The translations under genes and the position numbers were made by a program. The notes below the pieces were generated by a model. That model made no database searches and was not told where the DNA came from. It was given only the letters and a program-made list of their open reading frames with translations. From NCBI RefSeq assembly GCF_003240565.2, contig NZ_CP117255.1, positions 2,356,001 to 2,420,000 of the forward strand: a DNA stretch of 64,000 nucleotides. Direction: 5' to 3'. Positions 58,319-64,000 of the stretch are shown in pieces (position 1 is the first letter of the stretch; each line of letters starts with the position of its first letter). This DNA is from Rhizobium tumorigenes. GTDB lineage: Bacteria > Pseudomonadota > Alphaproteobacteria > Rhizobiales > Rhizobiaceae.

Positions 58319-60268
58319 TCAGGCGCTTTCGCGGAAGTCGTCGTCGTCCGCGTCAGGTCCGCCCATGGCCATATCGAGCGCAAAACCCTTGGCACGGGAC
58401 TGTTGCGAAGCAACGCTCTGTGAGGACTTGCCGTACGATGGTGCGATGGACTTTCGTGCCTGGGCCGGGGCGGAGACGACCTTCGTTGAAGCCCTCACCG
58501 GTGTCTTCTTCGAGGCCGAAGCCCGCGAGTTCGACGTCTCGACCTTGAAGAAGGCGATCGACGTCTGCAGCTCTTCGGCCTGGGCAGCGAGTTCTTCCGA
58601 CGTTGCCGACATCTGCTCGGAGGCACCGGCGTTCTGCTGGGTGACCTTGTCGAGCTGCTGGATGGCTTCGTTGATCTGCGAGGCACCGATATCCTGCTCG
58701 CGGCAGGCGGCACTGATCTCAGAGATCAGCTCGGCTGTCTTGCGGATGTCCGGCACGAGGCGGCCAAGCATCTCACCGGCCTCTGCCGCTGCCTTTACCG
58801 TATCGCTGGACATCGAGCCGATTTCCGCTGCAGCCGACTGGCTGCGCTCGGCAAGCTTGCGGACTTCGGAGGCGACGACTGCAAAGCCCTTGCCATGTTC
58901 ACCGGCACGAGCGGCTTCGACGGCTGCGTTCAGGGCCAGGAGGTCGGTCTGGCGAGCGATTTCCTGGACGATGCCGATTTTCTCGGCAATGGTCCGCATG
59001 GCGCTAACGGCGCGGGTAACGGCTTCGCCAGAGGCTTCCGCATCCTTGGCAGACTGACGGGCGATCTTTTCCGTCTGGGCAGCATTGTCTGCATTCTGCT
59101 TGATGTTGGACGCCATCTCTTCCATCGCCGCAGAGGCTTCCTCGGCAGAGGCTGCCTGCTCTGTTGCGCCCTGCGATACCTGCTCGGAGCTGGCCGAGAG
59201 TTCCTGGCTACCGGCAGAAACGTTGTCGGCTGCAGAGATCGCGTCGGCGACGACGCCGCGCAGGCGTTCTACCATCTGCTGGAGCGCGATACCGAGCGTG
59301 TCTTTCTCCGACAGCGGCTTCGGCGAAACAGTCAGGTCGCCTTCCGCAATCTGGCCGGCGACATCAGACGTCGTCCGCAGGTTGGCGATCATGCTCTGCA
59401 TGGCAAAGCCTAGAACGTCCTTGTCGGACAGCGGCTGCGCCATGACTGACAGGTCACCCTCGGCGATCTTGCTTGCCATAGCCGCCGTGCCGCGCAGGTT
59501 GACGGCCATCCGGCTCATTGAATCGACGAGATCGCGGATCTCATCGTTGCTCTTGTGCTGGATCTCCTGGTTGAGATCGCCAATGCTGACGGCATCGGCC
59601 AAGCCGACCGCGCGCTTCAGACCGCGGGAAATGTTGAGCAGTATCCAGAGCGCCGACGCCAACGCGACGATGATCAATCCGACGGTCATCGCTACCAGCA
59701 GGTTGCGCGAGTTGGCATACTGTTCGTTCGTCGCTGTATCCGTCTCGGTCACGTTGCCCGCTACGGTGTCGCTGAGCTTCGCCAGCACTTGCAGAAGCTG
59801 CACCGTGATCTGCTGGCCCTCGCCCATGGAGACGGATCCGGCCTGGCTGTTGGATTCAGTGGTATTCTGCTTGGCAAGGCCGGTAACGCGATCCTGCAGC
59901 GGCACCCATTTGCCGTAGAGATCTGCAAACTGCGTCATGCCGTTGCGGATATCCGGATCCGGCGAGGCGGCGAGACGTTGCACCAGCGACTTGATCTGCT
60001 CGCGCTGCTGCGCGATCTCGTCGATGTAGCCGCCAATCCTGGCTGGATCGGTGTTGATGATGGCATCTTTTTCCGACCGGATGGAGCGCATGACAGCATC
60101 CGAAAGTTCACCAGATTCCCGCAGGTTGGCGACGGGGCCGGCCACCATTTCGGAGATATCGCCATTGAGCGAAGACAGATTGTAAATCGATAGGCCGGCC
60201 ATCGCGCAGGTGAGCAGGACGATGAAACCGAATACAAGGCTCAGCTTTAACTTGATCGTGAAACGCAT
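58319..60268 (-). CDS. Methyl-accepting chemotaxis protein, four-helix-bundle sensor (tandem copy 2)
   Basis: A 649-residue receptor, closely related to copy 1 over its whole length. It differs mainly by an extra 39-residue HAMP-like unit: residues 257-295 and 296-334 are successive NLR...IAEGDL...PLS[DE]KD..LG units, whereas copy 1 has one. A C-terminal linker seven residues longer accounts for the rest of the 46-residue length difference. The sensor domain (about 32-189) is nearly the same as in copy 1, so similar signals are likely. It ends with the tail ...[13 protein letters not shown]. Start ATG at 60268 follows GGAG; the frame is open to 60520 in the duplicated leader. Confidence 0.93.
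   Translation of the reverse strand: MRFTIKLKLSLVFGFIVLLTCAMAGLSIYNLSSLNGDISEMVAGPVANLRESGELSDAVMRSIRSEKDAIINTDPARIGGYIDEIAQQREQIKSLVQRLAASPDPDIRNGMTQFADLYGKWVPLQDRVTGLAKQNTTESNSQAGSVSMGEGQQITVQLLQVLAKLSDTVAGNVTETDTATNEQYANSRNLLVAMTVGLIIVALASALWILLNISRGLKRAVGLADAVSIGDLNQEIQHKSNDEIRDLVDSMSRMAVNLRGTAAMASKIAEGDLSVMAQPLSDKDVLGFAMQSMIANLRTTSDVAGQIAEGDLTVSPKPLSEKDTLGIALQQMVERLRGVVADAISAADNVSAGSQELSASSEQVSQGATEQAASAEEASAAMEEMASNIKQNADNAAQTEKIARQSAKDAEASGEAVTRAVSAMRTIAEKIGIVQEIARQTDLLALNAAVEAARAGEHGKGFAVVASEVRKLAERSQSAAAEIGSMSSDTVKAAAEAGEMLGRLVPDIRKTAELISEISAACREQDIGASQINEAIQQLDKVTQQNAGASEQMSATSEELAAQAEELQTSIAFFKVETSNSRASASKKTPVRASTKVVSAPAQARKSIAPSYGKSSQSVASQQSRAKGFALDMAMGGPDADDDDFRESA
59267..59500 (-). 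repeat. Two tandem 39-residue HAMP-like units inside receptor copy 2
   Basis: Unit 1 (59384-59500) and unit 2 (59267-59383) encode 39-residue repeats that both carry NLR, IAEGDL, PLS, KD and LG at the same positions. Receptor copy 1 has one such unit, and receptor copy 3 has none beyond its regular HAMP domain. Confidence 0.8.
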
Positions 60269-60354
60269 GAGGAGACTCCAAGCGGGTGGCATTGATCGGG
60301 ACAAACCTGTGACCAAAAGCCACTCAGGATCGCCAATTTTAGATCGGAGGTTCA

Positions 60355-60440
60355 GAGCTTGACATCTACTCTCGCGTCGAACGGCTCTCGGCCCTTCGCG
60401 CATCCAACGGCCACATCCGTTGGTTAAGACATTTCGGGAG
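60355..60440. repeat. Duplicated leader block upstream of receptor copy 2
   Basis: It is the counterpart of 58206-58290, with the identical hairpin CCAACGG-CCACAT-CCGTTGG at 60404-60423, again 136 bases upstream of its receptor's start codon. Confidence 0.75.
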
Positions 60441-60529
60441 ACGGTAGTTTCCCGAAGAAAAACCAGCGCATAGACGCGTTGGGTCAGTTGACCGGCGGCC
60501 TCGATAGCCGCCGGTGACATGCAGTCCGA

Positions 60530-62224
60530 TCAAGCGCTTTCGCGAAAATCGTCGTCGTGTGCATCCGGTCCGCCCATCGACAGGTCGAGTGCGAAGCCCT
60601 TGGCGCGGGCCTGCTGGGCGGCAACGCTGTTCGGCTTGCTGGCGACAGCGGGCCGGCGGGCATTTGCTGCAGCCGTTGGCGCCTTCACGAACGCACGTAC
60701 GGCGATCTTCTTGGCGGCCGGCTTGTGAGCGATGCTGTCGACCTTGAAGAAGGCGATGGATGCCTGCAGCTCTTCGGCCTGGGCAGCGAGTTCTTCAGAC
60801 GTCGCAGACATCTGTTCCGAGGCGCCGGCATTCTGCTGGGTCACCTTGTCGAGCTGCTGGATGGCTTCGTTGATCTGCGAGGCACCGATATCCTGCTCGC
60901 GGCAGGCAGCGCTGATTTCCGAGACCAGTTCCGCAGTCTTGCGGATATCCGGCACCAGGCGACCGAGCATTTCACCGGCTTCGGCAGCGGCCTTGACGGT
61001 ATCGCTCGACATTGCGCCGATCTCGGCAGCCGCCGACTGGCTGCGTTCGGCAAGCTTGCGGACTTCGGAGGCGACGACTGCAAAACCTTTGCCATGTTCA
61101 CCGGCACGTGCCGCTTCGACAGCTGCGTTCAGGGCCAGCAGATCAGTCTGACGAGCGATTTCCTGGACGATACCGATCTTCTCGGCAATGGTCCGCATGG
61201 CACTGACAGCGCGCGTAACGGCTTCACCAGAGGCTTCCGCATCCTTGGCAGACTGACGGGCGATCTTTTCCGTCTGGGCGGCGTTGTCGGCGTTCTGCTT
61301 GATGTTGGACGCCATTTCTTCCATCGAAGCCGAGGCTTCCTCGGCGGAAGCGGCCTGTTCGGTGGCGCCCTGCGATACCTGCTCGGAGCTGGCGGACAGT
61401 TCCTGGCTACCGGACGAAACGTTGTCGGAAGCGGACAGCGCATCGCCGACCACGCCGCGCAGGCGTTCGATCATGACGTTGACGTTTCCGAGCATCTCGC
61501 CGATTTCGTCGCGATTAGTGATTTCGGCGGTCTTTGTCAGGTCGCCTTCGGCAACATCGCGGACCACGGCGTTGGCACGGGCAAGACCTTTGCCGATTGT
61601 GCTGGCGATCCAGTAGGCGGTGATGGCAGCAATGAGCAGCGCCGCGCCGGCGACTGCCAACATCATCATGCGGATATGGGCGTACTGAACGTCCGCATCA
61701 TCGTCCGCAAATTTCATCTTGGCCTTTTCGTCCTCGAGCTTCTCGTTGAGGCTGGCGCCGATGGAGTTGGCGGCCTTGCGGGCTTCGCCGACAGAAACGG
61801 CATAAGCGCCTTCCTTGTCGCCGGCATTCAGCAGGTCGCGGATCTGATCGTCGGCTTTGACGAACATCTGCGACATCTTTTCGGTTTCGCCCCAAGCCGC
61901 GCGGCTATCCGGCGACAGGATCTTGTTGAGCGTCGCAAAATCGTCCGTCAGGGCCTTGCGAGCAACGTCGCCGGCGGCAATCGCCGCCTTGCTGTCATCG
62001 GCCGTGCGCGCTGCCAGCAGGTTCTTCTGCTGACGGATGATCTGCAACTGATCGATGTTGATCTGCTGTGTCAGCTCAAGCCGTGCGGCTGGACCCTCGA
62101 GGACGTCGCTGATGGTGTCGTTGAAATTGCTTAGGCTCATGATCGCATAACCGGAGGTGCCGATCAGCATGAGTATGATAAAGGTGAAGGCCCCTACCAG
62201 TTTGGCCTTGATCGTAAATCGCAT
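60530..62224 (-). CDS. Methyl-accepting chemotaxis protein (tandem copy 3, different sensor)
   Basis: A 564-residue receptor with the start [16 protein letters not shown], membrane segments at about 9-28 and 185-207, a helical sensor of different sequence from copies 1 and 2, and one HAMP domain ([26 protein letters not shown]). From about residue 262 the signalling domain is almost identical to the other two, and it carries the same tail [19 protein letters not shown] nine bases before the ATG sets the start; the frame is open to 62251. It sits 38 bases after the second cheW. Confidence 0.93.
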   Translation of the reverse strand: MRFTIKAKLVGAFTFIILMLIGTSGYAIMSLSNFNDTISDVLEGPAARLELTQQINIDQLQIIRQQKNLLAARTADDSKAAIAAGDVARKALTDDFATLNKILSPDSRAAWGETEKMSQMFVKADDQIRDLLNAGDKEGAYAVSVGEARKAANSIGASLNEKLEDEKAKMKFADDDADVQYAHIRMMMLAVAGAALLIAAITAYWIASTIGKGLARANAVVRDVAEGDLTKTAEITNRDEIGEMLGNVNVMIERLRGVVGDALSASDNVSSGSQELSASSEQVSQGATEQAASAEEASASMEEMASNIKQNADNAAQTEKIARQSAKDAEASGEAVTRAVSAMRTIAEKIGIVQEIARQTDLLALNAAVEAARAGEHGKGFAVVASEVRKLAERSQSAAAEIGAMSSDTVKAAAEAGEMLGRLVPDIRKTAELVSEISAACREQDIGASQINEAIQQLDKVTQQNAGASEQMSATSEELAAQAEELQASIAFFKVDSIAHKPAAKKIAVRAFVKAPTAAANARRPAVASKPNSVAAQQARAKGFALDLSMGGPDAHDDDFRESA

Positions 62225-62262
62225 AACATTGTCCCCTATATTTCGTCTCATGGCTGCCTTTG

Positions 62263-62760
62263 TCAGGCAGCCAGCGCGTGATCCCGTCGCGTCGCGAAAA
62301 TGGCCTGCAGGTTTGGAAGGATGATGAATTCGCCGCCTCGCTTGACGAGGCAGCTGATGTAGTCCGGCCGCCAGCGCATGCCGACGCTCGGAGGCGCTTC
62401 GCTGGAGGCTTTCGCCAGCGTGGTGACTTCATTCACCTTGTCCGTTCGCAACCCGACCAGTGTCGGTTCGTCCTGGATCGTCAGGGAGATGACGACGATA
62501 CGGCTGTCGATGGTCGCTGCTGCCGCTTCCATGCCGAAGGCAAGGCGCAGATCGGCGAGCGGAATGACTTTGCCGCGAAAGTTGATGACGCTGGCAACGA
62601 AGGGCTGGCTTCCCGGCACCGCAGTTTCCGGCAGGAGATCGAGGATTTCCTGAACCATTGCCGCCTCGAGCGCAAATGTCTCGCCGTTCAGATCGAACGT
62701 CAGGACCTCGAGTTCGTCGGCGTCGTTCCAGTGATTGTCGTTCTGAAGGAACTGGCTCAT
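62263..62760 (-). CDS. cheW: Chemotaxis coupling protein CheW (second copy)
   Basis: A 165-residue Che[25 protein letters not shown], then [23 protein letters not shown] and [21 protein letters not shown]. Its start overlaps the cheA stop by ATGA, so it is coupled to cheA translation. It differs from the copy at 55.8-56.3 kb in most residues outside the core. The ATG at 62760 is chosen by the overlap and by the CheW start; the frame stays open far upstream without any relation to CheW. Confidence 0.95.
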   Translation of the reverse strand: MSQFLQNDNHWNDADELEVLTFDLNGETFALEAAMVQEILDLLPETAVPGSQPFVASVINFRGKVIPLADLRLAFGMEAAAATIDSRIVVISLTIQDEPTLVGLRTDKVNEVTTLAKASSEAPPSVGMRWRPDYISCLVKRGGEFIILPNLQAIFATRRDHALAA

Positions 62761-64000
62761 CCTGCTGCGCGCAACTGCGCCTCCTGTTGCTGACCGGCGG
62801 CGACCAGGTGGACGACGTCGAGAATAAGCGCGACATTGCCGTCGCCGAGAATGGTGGCACCGGAGAATGTCGAGACATCCTGATGCAGCTTGGACATCGA
62901 CTTGATCACCGTCTGGTGGTCGCCGATGATCTGGTCGACGACGAGCCCCACCCGCTCCGTGCCGGTCGAGATGACCACCACCTTCTGGTGCACATCCGGC
63001 TTTGTGCCGGTGCGGAACAGCTCGCGCAACCTGAGGAAAGGTACGAGGCTGTCTCGCAGCGAGATGAAGCTGCGACCGCGCGAGCGCAGATCCTCTTCCA
63101 GCGACAGTTCGAGGCATTCCTCGACCGCTGAAAGCGGAATGACATAGCGACCGGTGCCGACCCGCACGAGCAGGCCATCGATGATCGCCAGCGTCAGCGG
63201 AATGCGCAAGGACACTTCCGAGCCCTGCCCGTCATGGCTGGTAACGTCGATGGCGCCGCGCAATGCTTCCACGGTTTTCTTGACCACATCCATCCCGACG
63301 CCACGGCCGGAGAGATTGGTGATCTGGGCCGCAGTGGAAAATCCCGGTGCGAAAATCAGCTGCAAAAGGTCCCCGTCGGACAATACCTGGCCGGGCTGGA
63401 TCAGCCCCGAGCTTTCAGCCTTGGCACGGACCCGCTGGCGGTTGATGCCACGGCCGTCATCCTTGATCGAGATGATGACCTCGCCACCCGATTGCCGCGC
63501 CGACAGCGTGACTGTACCACCCTCGAATTTGCCGGCAGACAGGCGCTCGGCCGGCGGCTCGAGGCCATGGTCGATCGAATTGCGCACCAGATGCACCAGC
63601 GGATCGGCGAGGCGTTCGATGACCGTCTTGTCGACTTCCGTGGTTTCGCCTTCCGTCACCAGCTCGATGACCTTGCCGGTCTCGCGGGCGAGATCGTGCG
63701 TCAGGCGGCGGAAGCGGCTGAACAGAGTTGCGACCGGTACCATGCGCAACACCATCATCGTGTCGCGCAACTCGCCGGACAACCGTTCGATTTCTTCTGA
63801 TACGGAGCGCAGCGCCAGATCGGAGCTGGAATTGGCCAGCTGGCGGAGGCGTGACTGGGCGATCACGAGTTCGCCGACCCGGTCCATCAATTCGTCGAGC
63901 CGTTCGGCCGGAACACGGACGCTTTCGGATGCCTTGGCCTGCCGGGCATCGGTCGGCGCCGGCGATGGCGTCTCGGCCTTGGCAGGCACGGTCTCGGCAG
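62757..64000 (-). CDS. cheA: Chemotaxis histidine kinase CheA, C-terminal part (cut by window edge)
   Basis: CheA phosphorylates CheY/CheB in response to receptors. Visible from the C-terminus upwards: a CheW-like P5 regulatory domain (PLSAVEECLELSL), the P4 ATP-binding domain with N box HLVRNSIDHG, G1 DDGRGI and G2 GRGVGMDVVKK, and the P3 dimerisation helices (VRVPAERLDELMDRVGELVIAQSRLRQL). The frame stays open to the window's right end, so the HPt (P1) and P2 domains with the phospho-accepting His lie outside. A GTG at 63989 is only a linker Val, not the start. Confidence 0.96.
   Translation of the reverse strand, partial: AETVPAKAETPSPAPTDARQAKASESVRVPAERLDELMDRVGELVIAQSRLRQLANSSSDLALRSVSEEIERLSGELRDTMMVLRMVPVATLFSRFRRLTHDLARETGKVIELVTEGETTEVDKTVIERLADPLVHLVRNSIDHGLEPPAERLSAGKFEGGTVTLSARQSGGEVIISIKDDGRGINRQRVRAKAESSGLIQPGQVLSDGDLLQLIFAPGFSTAAQITNLSGRGVGMDVVKKTVEALRGAIDVTSHDGQGSEVSLRIPLTLAIIDGLLVRVGTGRYVIPLSAVEECLELSLEEDLRSRGRSFISLRDSLVPFLRLRELFRTGTKPDVHQKVVVISTGTERVGLVVDQIIGDHQTVIKSMSKLHQDVSTFSGATILGDGNVALILDVVHLVAAGQQQEAQLRAAG

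Overview
ORGANISM. The window looks like chromosomal DNA of an alphaproteobacterium of the Rhizobiaceae (Rhizobium / Agrobacterium / Sinorhizobium type). The reasons are high-GC coding sequence, the order glmM-ftsH-tilS-cpoB-pal-tolBARQ followed by ruvBAC, the sqdBDC sulfolipid operon, an lpiA-acvB pair (acvB is known from Agrobacterium virulence and Rhizobium acid tolerance), a tkt-gap-pgk-fda cluster, DUF1192/rcdA genes and CtrA-type boxes. This is inference from gene content and memory of gene order; no search was run. No rRNA, tRNA, CRISPR array, prophage or insertion sequence was seen. LAYOUT. 1-6.5 kb: a membrane protein of unknown role, an exported polysaccharide-lyase-like protein, a Nudix hydrolase and a 1090-residue GH94/GH36-type phosphorylase-like enzyme. 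6.5-17.9 kb (minus strand): glmM, ftsH, tilS, then the envelope-constriction set cpoB-pal-tolB-tolA-tolR-tolQ with ybgC upstream. 18.0-21.0 kb (plus): the overlapping sqdB-sqdD-sqdC operon for the sulfolipid SQDG. 21.0-24.3 kb (minus): a small DUF2945 gene and the Holliday-junction genes ruvC-ruvA-ruvB, with an AbrB-type antitoxin / PIN-domain toxin pair placed between ruvA and ruvB. 24.5-30.6 kb: a solitary chemoreceptor, yebC, a flavin/PNPOx-like protein, ymdB, 5-formyl-THF cyclo-ligase and a HAD phosphatase. 30.7-34.7 kb (minus): lpiA-acvB, which make and hydrolyse lysyl-phosphatidylglycerol. 35.2-36.6 kb (minus): a methyltransferase, zapA and a DUF4164 coiled-coil protein. 37-45 kb (plus): tkt, gap, a K+/H+ antiporter, pgk and class I aldolase; a large inverted repeat of RIME type lies after gap. 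45-50.5 kb: a 53-residue membrane peptide, an MFS transporter, DUF1192, rcdA (with CtrA boxes upstream), rpmE, an ABC exporter and a YegP-like protein. 50.5-53.6 kb (minus): a MotA/TolQ-like plus MotB/OmpA-like pair and an inositol monophosphatase. 53.8-64 kb (minus): a chemotaxis operon read cheA-cheW-mcp-mcp-mcp-cheW-cheR-cheB, with cheA running off the right edge. HOW IT FITS TOGETHER. Much of the window is core envelope and cell-cycle housekeeping (GlmM, FtsH, Tol-Pal, ZapA, RcdA, lipid modification by SQDG and lysyl-PG), plus the lower glycolysis / Calvin-type segment and a chemosensory array. The least ordinary items are the toxin-antitoxin pair translationally coupled into ruvB, two perfect TTAA-N7-TTAA boxes around a terminator-ended candidate small RNA upstream of rcdA, and three tandem chemoreceptors that share a C-terminal tail and differ by 39-residue HAMP-like units. 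Several near-perfect palindromes also lie upstream of tolQ, tkt and the aldolase gene.
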